From: Anaerolineales bacterium
Lineage (GTDB): Bacteria; Chloroflexota; Anaerolineae; Anaerolineales; Villigracilaceae
Length of the DNA: 64,000 nt
Direction: 5' to 3'
NCBI GenBank assembly: GCA_030834895.1
Contig: JAUQXA010000043.1
Span: 1 to 64,000 of the forward strand
A program made the position numbers and the translations under genes. Positions 8,046 through 15,517 of the stretch are shown piece by piece. The notes below the pieces were generated by a model, which saw only the letters and a list, made by a program, of their open reading frames with translations, was not told where the DNA came from and did no database searches. Each line of letters begins with the position of its first letter. Positions within the stretch are counted from its first letter, which is position 1.

Positions 8046-8423
8046 ATGTACACTTTGGGCGTCCGACGGGAATTTATTGCGCGTCACTCTTTGATCGGCG
8101 GGGACTGGGGAGCGGAGAACTTCCCGAACTCGCATCATTACGTCCTCGAACTGCAACTCGAAGGCGCGGAACTCGACCAGCACGGCTACCTTGTAGACAT
8201 CGTGGATGTGGAAAAGCATCTCGATGAGGTGGTAGGCTACTACAAGGAGCAAATGCTGAACGACAAGCCTGAATTCACGGGGCTGAACCCATCCATCGAA
8301 CATTTCTCGCGCATCCTCGCCACGACATTGAGTGAAAGAATCAAGGCAAGGGGTGTCTCCGCGCTCAGGGTGATTTTGTGGGAACATGCAAACGCGTGGG
8401 CGGCATATGCAGTCGAACGTTAA
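8046..8423 (+). CDS. 6-pyruvoyl-tetrahydropterin synthase / QueD-like protein
   Basis: A small T-fold enzyme of 125 residues related to 6-carboxytetrahydropterin synthase (queuosine pathway) and PTPS. Visible features: the N-terminal strand VRREFIARHSLIG giving the first zinc His, the paired NSHHYVLELQLEG giving further zinc His residues, the VDIVDVEKHLDEVV segment, and a late catalytic-type Glu/His pair (NPSIEHFSRIL and ILWEHANAWAAY). An open frame extends upstream to 7992, but the start at 8046 has GGAG 6-9 bases before it and matches the family start. It may be a diverged QueD working on a pterin; no other queuosine genes are nearby. Confidence 0.82.
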   Translation: MYTLGVRREFIARHSLIGGDWGAENFPNSHHYVLELQLEGAELDQHGYLVDIVDVEKHLDEVVGYYKEQMLNDKPEFTGLNPSIEHFSRILATTLSERIKARGVSALRVILWEHANAWAAYAVER

Positions 8424-8475
8424 AAGTCAAAGGCCTGACCCGCGACTTTCCATTTTCAATTTTCGACCCTGACCT

Positions 8476-9615
8476 ATGAAAATCGGCTTCCTCATCTACG
8501 GCTCGTTGGACACGCTCAGCGGCGGCTATTTGTACGACCGCAAACTGGTGGAATATCTCCGCGCACAGGGGGATACAGTCGAAATTATCAGCCTGCCCTG
8601 GCGAAATTATGTTGTTCATTTAACAGATAATTTCACCTTTAGACTCCCATCTGATCTCGATATTCTGATTCAGGACGAACTCAACCATCCCTCACTGATC
8701 GCGGCAAATCAAAGACTGCATCCATATCCCATCGTTAGCCTGGTACATCATTTGCGATGCTCTGAACTGCGTCCCAAATGGCAGAACGATTTTTACCGCG
8801 TCGTTGAAAGAAAATATCTGCAAAGTGTGGATGGGTTTATTTTCAATTCAAAGACTACAAAGGGCGTGGTTAATGGATTGCTTGATGGTGTCATCCTGAG
8901 CGAAGCGAAGGATCTCAAGGAAAATCCAAAAGAGACTCTTCGATCGCTCCGCTCTCTCAGAGTGACACATTCTGAAAAACCATCGGTCGTAGCCTATCCG
9001 CCTACAGACAGGTTTGATGAAGCCATTTCGGAGGAGGAAATTCGTCAACGGGCAACCAGTAACGAGTTGAGAATTCTATTTCTCGGCAACGTTATTGAAC
9101 GCAAGGGGCTTCATACTCTTCTTGAATCCATCCGACTTTCGACCTTTAATGTTCGACTGGATGTGATTGGCTCGCTCACCGCCGACTCCGTCTACGCCAA
9201 ACAAATGCAGGACTTCGTCACGGTCAACGGTCTGTCGTCCATCGTCGAGTTTCACGGCGCGCTCGACAATGAACAACTTCTCGAAAAACTGAGGCAAGCC
9301 CATGTCCTCATCGTACCGTCGAGTTACGAGGGGTTCGGCATCGTCTATCTCGAAGGGATGTGCTTTGGTCTGCCCGCCATCGGCACAACCGCAGGCGCGG
9401 CGGGGGAAATCATCGAGCATGGAAAGACTGGTTACCTGATTCAGCCAAACGACTCAGCGACACTCGCCGATCGCATCTCGGAACTTACATCAGACCGAAG
9501 CCTGCTGACCGAACTTTCGCTCAACGCCCGCAGGCGGTATACTCAGCAACCAGCGTGGAATGAGACCGCAGGTCAAATCCGAACATTCCTGCAATCCCTG
9601 ACTCAACAACAATGA
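8476..9615 (+). CDS. Glycosyltransferase family 4 (GT-B fold)
   Basis: Transfers a sugar from a nucleotide donor with retention, on the cytoplasmic side. The N-terminal acceptor domain begins MKIGFLIYGSLDTLSGGYLY. The C-terminal donor domain carries ILFLGNVIERKG at about 196-207 and the EX7E-type motif EGFGIVYLEGMCFGLPAIGT near 287-306. A stretch at about residues 138-164 is not glycosyltransferase sequence: it is an 81-base palindromic repeat (8888-8968) inserted in frame. The insertion sits in the linker between the two Rossmann domains, so the enzyme may stay active. The gene overlaps the next start by 4 bases (ATGA). Confidence 0.9.
   Translation: MKIGFLIYGSLDTLSGGYLYDRKLVEYLRAQGDTVEIISLPWRNYVVHLTDNFTFRLPSDLDILIQDELNHPSLIAANQRLHPYPIVSLVHHLRCSELRPKWQNDFYRVVERKYLQSVDGFIFNSKTTKGVVNGLLDGVILSEAKDLKENPKETLRSLRSLRVTHSEKPSVVAYPPTDRFDEAISEEEIRQRATSNELRILFLGNVIERKGLHTLLESIRLSTFNVRLDVIGSLTADSVYAKQMQDFVTVNGLSSIVEFHGALDNEQLLEKLRQAHVLIVPSSYEGFGIVYLEGMCFGLPAIGTTAGAAGEIIEHGKTGYLIQPNDSATLADRISELTSDRSLLTELSLNARRRYTQQPAWNETAGQIRTFLQSLTQQQ
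8888..8968. repeat. CCTGAGC-type palindromic repeat inside the glycosyltransferase
   Basis: Begins GTGTCATCCTGAGCGAAGCG and ends with an imperfect inverted copy (CTCAGAGTGACAC). Length 81 bases, a multiple of three, with no stop codon in the gene frame. The same family occurs between genes at 17005 and 50943. Confidence 0.75.
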
Positions 9616-10475
9616 AAAAACTCATCGGCATCGTGCTCATCGCCATCTCCGCCGCCTCTTTCGGGACCCTCGGCATCTTCGGGCGCTACGTCTACGGGGA
9701 CGGGATGGACATCTTCACCGCCCTCTTCATCCGCTTCGGCGTTTCCGCTGTTTTCATGATTACAGTCCTGATCCTGCGCAAGGAGCATTTCCCTCGCGGA
9801 CGGATTCTCGCCATGCTCATCGGCATGGGCGCGATTGGATACGTCGGGCAATCCTTCCTGTACCTGTCGTCCATCAAATACGCATCCGTCGGGTTGATCG
9901 CCCTGCTTTTGTATCTCTACCCAATGTTTGTCTTCATCCTCTCGGTGATCTTCCTGCGCGAGAAAGTGACCATGGTCAAAATCTCGGCGCTGGTACTCTC
10001 GATTGTCGGCGCGGGGCTGACCGTTGACCCTGGTGGCGGGCAACTCCTCGGCGTAATGATGATCATCGCCGCCGCGCTGGTTTACTCGGTTTACATCGTC
10101 GTCGGTGCGAACGTGATGAAACACGTAACGGCGTTTCAATCCTCAGCGGTGGTTTTCATGTCGGCAGGTGCAGTTTATGGGATGTTGACCTTCGCCAACG
10201 GCGTTCACCTGCCACAAAGTAACACAGGTTGGCTCGCCATGCTGGGTATGATCGTCTTCTCGACCATCATCGCCATCACCACGTTTCTGGCTGGCTTGGA
10301 GATCGTCGGTCCTACCAATGCAGCGATGCTCTCGACACTGGAACCTGTGGTCACCGTCTTGCTTGCGGCGTGGCTCTTTGGGGAAAGTCTCACACCCATC
10401 ACCCTGCTCGGCGGCGGGTTAATTCTGGTGGCGGTCATCATATTGACAAGGGCAGAGCTGAAGAGAGAAGAATAG
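9612..10475 (+). CDS. EamA-type (drug/metabolite) transporter 1
   Basis: Integral membrane protein of 287 residues with about ten hydrophobic segments arranged as two five-helix EamA repeats. The first repeat starts GIVLIAISAASFGTLGIFGR, and each repeat ends in a segment like LYLYPMFVFILSVIFLREKV / LEPVVTVLLAAWLFGESLT, the usual EamA pattern. Likely exports or exchanges amino acids, sugars or metabolites; the substrate cannot be predicted. Start ATG overlaps the glycosyltransferase stop by 4 bases, and a second EamA gene follows 10 bases later. Confidence 0.9.
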   Translation: MKKLIGIVLIAISAASFGTLGIFGRYVYGDGMDIFTALFIRFGVSAVFMITVLILRKEHFPRGRILAMLIGMGAIGYVGQSFLYLSSIKYASVGLIALLLYLYPMFVFILSVIFLREKVTMVKISALVLSIVGAGLTVDPGGGQLLGVMMIIAAALVYSVYIVVGANVMKHVTAFQSSAVVFMSAGAVYGMLTFANGVHLPQSNTGWLAMLGMIVFSTIIAITTFLAGLEIVGPTNAAMLSTLEPVVTVLLAAWLFGESLTPITLLGGGLILVAVIILTRAELKREE

Positions 10476-10485
10476 AGAGTAGTAC

Positions 10486-11382
10486 ATGAACTTCATCGGT
10501 GAAATTGCCGGACTGGCAACATCCTTCTTTTACGCGGTCTCGGCATTCATATTTTCAAAAGCAGGGCGTACTATCGGCTCGATGGTCACCAACCGAGTGC
10601 GCCTGACGATTGCGCTGATTTATCTCATCATCCTAAACCTCATTCTCTTCCACGAGCCATTGCCGTTTTCGGCAGGGAATTCGCGTTGGATGTGGCTGGG
10701 GATTTCAGGCATCATTGGATTGGCGTTGGGAGATGTCTTTTTATTTCAGGCCTACATTTCCATAGGAACCCGCCTCGGAGTCTTGTTGTTGAGTCTTGCG
10801 CCCATTTTCGGCTCGCTCATCTCGTGGATATTCTTCGAGGAGACACTCACTATCCTGCAAATCACAGGCATTGTCCTTGCACTGGCTGGAATCGCCTGGG
10901 TGGTGCTGTCCCATGAAGAGCCAGCGGACACGCCACATGGACACACGCGGCGCGGAGTTCTCTTCGGCGTGCTGGCAGGGCTGGGACAGGCAACTGGACT
11001 TGTCCTTGCAAAGCAGGGGATGACAGGCGATTTATCCCCGTTTCAGGGAAATGCCATTCGGATGCTGGCAGCGGCGACTTTCATCTGGCTCTGGACGGCA
11101 GTCGCAGGACAAACAGGTGCAACGGTCGAAACTGTACGCAAGCATCCCAAAGTCCTGGGGCTGATCGCGCTCGGCGCTGTGGCTGGACCCTTGCTTGGCG
11201 TGTCCGCATCCCTGCTGGCGGTACAACACGCAGAGGTCGGAGTCGCCAGCACGTTGATGGCGCTCCCGCCTGTGATCGTGCTGCCGATCAGCTACTTCGT
11301 CTTCAAGGAAAAGGTCGGCTGGCAGGCAGTTGCAGGGACCTTACTGGCAATCGTCGGCGTGGCGGTGTTGTTCCTTGCATGA
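10486..11382 (+). CDS. EamA-type transporter 2
   Basis: A second ten-segment DMT-superfamily protein of 298 residues, divergent in sequence from its neighbour. Repeat hallmarks are LGDVFLFQAYISIGTRLGVL followed by PIFGSLISWIFFEETLT, and VASTLMALPPVIVLPISYFVFKEKV in the second half. A hydrophilic loop with several His residues (about 145-158) separates the halves. The tight spacing suggests the two genes are co-transcribed and could form a hetero-oligomer, as some paired small DMT proteins do; that is inference. Confidence 0.88.
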   Translation: MNFIGEIAGLATSFFYAVSAFIFSKAGRTIGSMVTNRVRLTIALIYLIILNLILFHEPLPFSAGNSRWMWLGISGIIGLALGDVFLFQAYISIGTRLGVLLLSLAPIFGSLISWIFFEETLTILQITGIVLALAGIAWVVLSHEEPADTPHGHTRRGVLFGVLAGLGQATGLVLAKQGMTGDLSPFQGNAIRMLAAATFIWLWTAVAGQTGATVETVRKHPKVLGLIALGAVAGPLLGVSASLLAVQHAEVGVASTLMALPPVIVLPISYFVFKEKVGWQAVAGTLLAIVGVAVLFLA

Positions 11383-11383
11383 T

Positions 11384-11403
11384 TGTCACGTTGCAAACGT
11401 GAC
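11384..11403 (+). repeat. Small palindrome after the second EamA gene
   Basis: GTCACGTT-GCA-AACGTGAC directly after the stop codon. No T-run follows, so it is a weak terminator candidate at best. Confidence 0.35.
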
Positions 11404-11551
11404 CTGCGCCCCCAAATAGTGTTATTTTCAGTGCTATAATCTCTTGTAAACAAATTTCGAGTCCCTGATTGACAAATCCGCTGACTCATTTATATCAGCA
11501 GTCCGCGTTGTTTTCCCCCAACTTGTTAGACTTCTGAAGAATAGGAATATT

Positions 11552-12802
11552 TTGAACTTCGAACAATTCAATCTCGATTCCCGCCTGATGGTGGGAATCA
11601 AAAAGGCGGGTTATGACACCGCCACACCCATCCAGGAAGCCGCCATCCCAGCCGCTCTGCGCGGGCGCGATATTATCGGTACGGCGCAGACGGGCACAGG
11701 CAAGACGGCAGCCTTCGTCCTCCCCATTTTGAACAAACTCCTCAGCGGACAGCGACACGTCCCGCGTGCGCTGATCGTCACGCCGACTCGCGAGTTGGCA
11801 GAGCAGATCAACGACGTGGTCAAGGAACTGTCGGCTGGGACCAAATTGAAGAGCGTGACCATCTACGGGGGCGTGGGCGCGAATCCCCAAATTCAGGCGC
11901 TGCGCAACGGCGCGGAAATCCTCGTCGCGTGCCCAGGTCGTCTTCTCGACCTCATCAGCCAGGGACATGCAAAAATGGCGAACATTGAAGTGCTGGTGTT
12001 GGATGAAGCCGACCGCATGTTCGACATGGGCTTCCTGCCCGACGTGCGACGCATTGTCAAAGCCGTGCCAGAGAAACGCCAGACGATGATGTTCTCGGCG
12101 ACCTTCCCGCCCGATGTGGAACTGCTGGCTCAACAAGCGCTGAAGCAGCCGCAAAAGATTGCGATGGGAATCAGCCGCCCCGCCTACACGGTGACACATG
12201 CGCTGTATCCCGTGCCGCCGCATTTGAAATCTTCGCTGTTGATCGAGTTGCTCAAACAAACGGATACCAATTCGGTTTTGATTTTTACCCGCACCAAATA
12301 TCGCGCGCAAAAAGTAGCACAGCAAATTTTGCGTGCTGGCTTCAAGGTCACCAGCCTGCACGGAGATCGTTCGCAGGGACAGCGCCAGTCGGCGCTCAAA
12401 GGCTTCAAGAGCGGACATCACGACATCATGGTCGCCACTGACATCGCCGCGCGTGGGCTGGACGTGGAAAGCATTTCGCACGTCATCAACTACGACATGC
12501 CCGACACCGCCGACGCATATATTCATCGCATCGGTCGCACAGGTCGCGCCCAACGCACAGGCGACGCCTTCACGCTGGTCACACCCGATGACAACGACAT
12601 GATTCGGACTCTGGAACGAATCATGGGACAGCCGATCAAACGCGAGACTTTGGAAGGATTCAACTACCTGACTCCTGCTCCGCCCAAGCCTGCTGGCGGC
12701 TCCCGAGGCAGGGGCGCACCCAGAGACGATTCCCGCCGCCCGCCGCGACCTTCGACCATGACAAGCTTCTCGAAGAATCGGCTGGCGCCGAGAAAGAAGT
12801 AA
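11552..12802 (+). CDS. DEAD-box ATP-dependent RNA helicase (RhlE-like)
   Basis: Unwinds or remodels RNA with ATP; members act in ribosome assembly, mRNA decay and cold adaptation. All motifs are present in order: Q motif GYDTATPIQ, Walker A AQTGTGKT, PTRELAEQ, DEAD in VLDEADRMFDMGF, SAT in MFSATFP, and in domain 2 DIAARGLDVESISHVINYD and HRIGRTGRAQR. The tail (about 375-416) is Gly/Arg/Pro-rich and basic, typical of RhlE. The start codon is TTG at 11552 with AGGA upstream; no ATG fits the conserved beginning NFEQFNL. TATAAT near 11435 would give a 5' leader of about 110 bases, which could respond to temperature. Confidence 0.93.
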   Translation: MNFEQFNLDSRLMVGIKKAGYDTATPIQEAAIPAALRGRDIIGTAQTGTGKTAAFVLPILNKLLSGQRHVPRALIVTPTRELAEQINDVVKELSAGTKLKSVTIYGGVGANPQIQALRNGAEILVACPGRLLDLISQGHAKMANIEVLVLDEADRMFDMGFLPDVRRIVKAVPEKRQTMMFSATFPPDVELLAQQALKQPQKIAMGISRPAYTVTHALYPVPPHLKSSLLIELLKQTDTNSVLIFTRTKYRAQKVAQQILRAGFKVTSLHGDRSQGQRQSALKGFKSGHHDIMVATDIAARGLDVESISHVINYDMPDTADAYIHRIGRTGRAQRTGDAFTLVTPDDNDMIRTLERIMGQPIKRETLEGFNYLTPAPPKPAGGSRGRGAPRDDSRRPPRPSTMTSFSKNRLAPRKK

Positions 12803-12856
12803 GGCAGTTATCAGTTTTCAGTAAGCAATGACGACAGACAACTTTAGAGGAGAGAA

Positions 12857-13228
12857 ATGAGCACAAAGAGATTGATGATTTTGATTGCTGGACCCTATCG
12901 TTCAGGCACAGGCGACGACCCTGCGAAAATTGCGGCAAATGTCCACGCGATGGAAGCGCAGGCAATCCCCATCTTTCGCAAAGGACACATCCCTGTTTTG
13001 GGAGAATGGTATGCCCTGCCGCTCGTAGCACTGGCAGGCTCGAAGCAGATTGGTGACGATGCCTTCAATGAGATATTTCATCCCATCGCGGAGCGACTGC
13101 TCGAAAAGTGCGATGGCGTCCTGCGCATCGGAGGTCCATCAACAGGCGCGGACTTGATGGTCGAGACCTCGCGGAAACTCGGGGGCAGGATTTTTTACTC
13201 GCTGGATGAAATCCCGAACTATGAGTGA
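12857..13228 (+). CDS. DUF4406 / nucleoside 2-deoxyribosyltransferase-like protein
   Basis: A 123-residue single-domain protein of the nucleoside 2-deoxyribosyltransferase fold. It begins LMILIAGPYRSGTGDDP, matching the substrate-binding first strand, and has the later RKGHIPVLGEWYALPL and CDGVLRIGGPSTGADLMVE segments, the last placing an acidic residue where the family nucleophile sits. It could transfer or hydrolyse a deoxyribosyl group, or work as a nucleotide sensor; I cannot decide. A GAGGAG site precedes the ATG. The upstream spacer has short CAGTTATCAGT repeats. A strong terminator follows. Confidence 0.72.
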   Translation: MSTKRLMILIAGPYRSGTGDDPAKIAANVHAMEAQAIPIFRKGHIPVLGEWYALPLVALAGSKQIGDDAFNEIFHPIAERLLEKCDGVLRIGGPSTGADLMVETSRKLGGRIFYSLDEIPNYE

Positions 13229-13248
13229 CCAGTAATCAGTTATCAGTG

Positions 13249-13273
13249 CCCGTCTCGCGTGAGGCGGGTTTTT
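13249..13273 (+). terminator. Terminator, CCCGTCTCG family, copy 1
   Basis: CCCGTCTCGCGTGAGGCGGG then TTTTT. Nearly identical hairpins lie at 15476 and 16951. Confidence 0.85.
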
Positions 13274-13283
13274 GTTTGGATAT

Positions 13284-13413
13284 GTCATTGCGAGCGGTTT
13301 TTGCGAAGCAATCTCCGTCTATGTGATATAGTACACAAGCCTTTGGTAAGCAGATTGCTTCGTCGCTACACCTGCACTTGCGTGCTGGTGCAAGTGTCGC
13401 TCCTCGCAATGAC
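13284..13413. repeat. MITE-like palindromic element (GTCATTGCGAG family), full copy
   Basis: About 130 bases bounded by GTCATTGCGAG and CTCGCAATGAC, with inner inverted arms GAAGCAATCT / AGATTGCTTC. A further hairpin, ACTTGCGTGCTGGTGCAAGT, is nested in the right arm and also occurs in the element at 17005. Contains no open frame. Related copies at 19526 and 47177. Confidence 0.8.
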
Positions 13414-13487
13414 GATATAGACGTTGGTGAAACAAAATCGAGGAAATTTGCGTCTGAGTTTTATCTTTCAGCAAGCAAAGGATTCCC

Positions 13488-15446
13488 ATGTCCCGAAAAT
13501 CGTTCATCGTCATCCTGCTCATCCTGTTGATGGTTTTCTTAATCACCGCCTGCGGCGGTGCTCCTGCCGCTACACCCATTACTGAAGCCCCAGCCGCCGA
13601 GGCTCCTGCTCCCGAAGCGCCAGCGGCAACCGAGGCGCCCGCGATGCAAAATGTGTATACCGCGCCTGAGTTCACATCCATTTCCCCAGAAACCGTTTCC
13701 CTCGCAGACATTCAACTATACGCGTCGTTATCAGCCATCCAGCCTTCGTATGTTGACCCAACCTTGCTGGCGGTGGCAATCAACAACCTCGACCCGAAGA
13801 CAATTCCCTCCGCGCCAGCTAAACCTGTCCGAACCTATCAGCTCGGCGAGACGCGGACATTTTGGGTGCGGAACAGTTCCACGCTTCAATACAACCTCGT
13901 CACCGCCCGCTTGATGTTGACCTCGAACCACGCCTATTTCTGGCAGGATGTGAACGGCGGGCAAAACGTCAGCACGGACGATTGGTCGGCGGCGGGCGGG
14001 AGCTTCGACCAGACCTACGAGCAAGTCCGCGCCGTGTTTGGCAGCGAGCAATCCCTCGGCTTGGACGGCGATCCGCGCATGTTCATCGTCCACTCCGACG
14101 GCGTGGGCGAGATCGGCGGCTACTTCAACGAGACCGACCAGCTTCCAGCGATGGTCGAATCCCATTCCAACGAGGGGCAGTATTTCTTCATCTCCAATTC
14201 AAGGTCGTCGGGGATTGCCAGCGCATATTACAAGGAGATTCTCGCGCACGAATTCCAGCACATGATCCAGAAGAACGTCGATCCCGACGAGGAAGGCTGG
14301 CTGGACGAAGGCTTCAGCATGTTCGCCCAACAAATGGCTGGGATGCGGGGCGACACCTGGGTTGCAGACTATCTCCGCCAACCCGACCAATCGCTTTGGT
14401 ATTGGGGCAAAACCTCGGCGGACTACGGGCAAGCGTACCTGTATCTCGAATACCTGTACGAGCAGTTCGGCGCAGACTTCATCAAGGCACTTGCCGCCGA
14501 ACCCGCCAACGGAGCCATCAGCATCGAGCGGACTCTGGACAAGTTCAACTCGCCGCGCACTGCCGATACGCTTTACGCCGACGCCATCACAGCGGCGGTC
14601 ATGCCGAATCCCATCCCCGTTTTCGAATCGGCATCATTGCCGCAAATCTATCAGGGGACAGTCCAGCAATACGGCGGCGTGGACATCCTCTCTTTTTCGG
14701 GCGGAGGCAGGGCGACGCTCAACTTCACAGGCGACCAAAGAGTGAAGTTGATTCCCGCGGACGCCCACAGCGGCGACCGCTTCTGGTGGTCGAACCGCAA
14801 CGATGGGACGTTCGCCACCCTCACCCGCCATGTGGACCTAAGAAACGTTTCGACAGCCACGCTGAAATACTGGACTTGGTACGACATCGAAGAGGACTGG
14901 GACTACGCCTACCTGCTGGTCTCGACCGACAACGGCGTCCATTGGACAGCCATGCCCGCCACGTCCAGCCGCGAGACGAATCCGAACGGGCAAAATCTCG
15001 GTCACGGATTCTCTGGCAAAAGCGGCGGCGGGACGGAATCCACATGGATTCAGGAAACTGCAAACCTGAATGCCTACGCGGGCAAGCAGATCATGCTGCG
15101 CTTTGCCATGCAAAACAACCGCTCGGTCAACAACTTCGGTTTCGCCGTGGACGACCTGTCCATCCCTGAGATCGGCTGGAGCGACAACGTGGAATCTGGC
15201 GGCAAGGACTGGTCTTCGGGCGGATTTGTCCCCATCCACAACCGCGTGCCGCAGGCTTGGGGCGTCCGCGCCGTGGAACAAAAAGCGGACGGCTCGATTG
15301 CGGTTCATGACCTTGAAATCAAAAACGGCGTGGGCGGACTCGAAGTTGATTTCAACAATCTCAATCGCCTGGTAGTCTTCATCATCGGGCAGACGCACTA
15401 CACCACGCTCCCTGCTTCGTATCGGGTGGAGGTGTCGTCGCAGTAA
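13488..15446 (+). CDS. Secreted lipoprotein, metalloprotease of immune-inhibitor-A type
   Basis: Exported zinc protease of 652 residues. The N-terminus is a lipoprotein signal peptide with lipobox LITAC (Cys at residue 22), followed by an Ala/Pro/Glu-rich linker to about residue 55. The catalytic site is HEFQHMI near 256-262, with the downstream EGWLDEGFSMFAQQ supplying the Glu ligand of gluzincins. After the protease domain comes a region with a carbohydrate-binding-like beta fold (about 430-570; LKYWTWYDIEEDWDYAYLLV, MLRFAMQNN) as in M6 proteins. It probably degrades extracellular protein for nutrition. Flanked by terminators on both sides, so it is its own transcription unit. Confidence 0.85.
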   Translation: MSRKSFIVILLILLMVFLITACGGAPAATPITEAPAAEAPAPEAPAATEAPAMQNVYTAPEFTSISPETVSLADIQLYASLSAIQPSYVDPTLLAVAINNLDPKTIPSAPAKPVRTYQLGETRTFWVRNSSTLQYNLVTARLMLTSNHAYFWQDVNGGQNVSTDDWSAAGGSFDQTYEQVRAVFGSEQSLGLDGDPRMFIVHSDGVGEIGGYFNETDQLPAMVESHSNEGQYFFISNSRSSGIASAYYKEILAHEFQHMIQKNVDPDEEGWLDEGFSMFAQQMAGMRGDTWVADYLRQPDQSLWYWGKTSADYGQAYLYLEYLYEQFGADFIKALAAEPANGAISIERTLDKFNSPRTADTLYADAITAAVMPNPIPVFESASLPQIYQGTVQQYGGVDILSFSGGGRATLNFTGDQRVKLIPADAHSGDRFWWSNRNDGTFATLTRHVDLRNVSTATLKYWTWYDIEEDWDYAYLLVSTDNGVHWTAMPATSSRETNPNGQNLGHGFSGKSGGGTESTWIQETANLNAYAGKQIMLRFAMQNNRSVNNFGFAVDDLSIPEIGWSDNVESGGKDWSSGGFVPIHNRVPQAWGVRAVEQKADGSIAVHDLEIKNGVGGLEVDFNNLNRLVVFIIGQTHYTTLPASYRVEVSSQ

Positions 15447-15475
15447 GCGGGGCATGGTTAATGGAGAATGGATGA

Positions 15476-15500
15476 CCCGTCTCGTTTGAGGCGGGTTTTC
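15476..15500 (+). terminator. Terminator, CCCGTCTCG family, copy 2
   Basis: CCCGTCTCGTTTGAGGCGGG followed by TTTTC. The next promoter hexamer TATAAT (15503-15508) starts directly in its tail. Confidence 0.8.
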
Positions 15501-15502
15501 GT

Positions 15503-15508
15503 TATAAT
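15503..15508 (+). promoter_or_regulatory. -10 box of the EVE-HNH gene
   Basis: TATAAT ending 9 bases before the ATG at 15518; no -35 match of note. Confidence 0.55.
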
Positions 15509-15517
15509 AATCTCATT

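Noticed and set aside
11495..12553. A 352-codon frame on the minus strand opposite the DEAD-box helicase gene
   Set aside because: It mirrors the codon structure of the helicase gene, which has every motif of its family; the antisense product shows no recognisable motif.
13862..15169. A 435-codon frame in another plus-strand phase inside the metalloprotease gene
   Set aside because: Arg/Pro-rich nonsense-like translation, typical shadow of a GC-rich gene that has a clear signal peptide and HExxH site.
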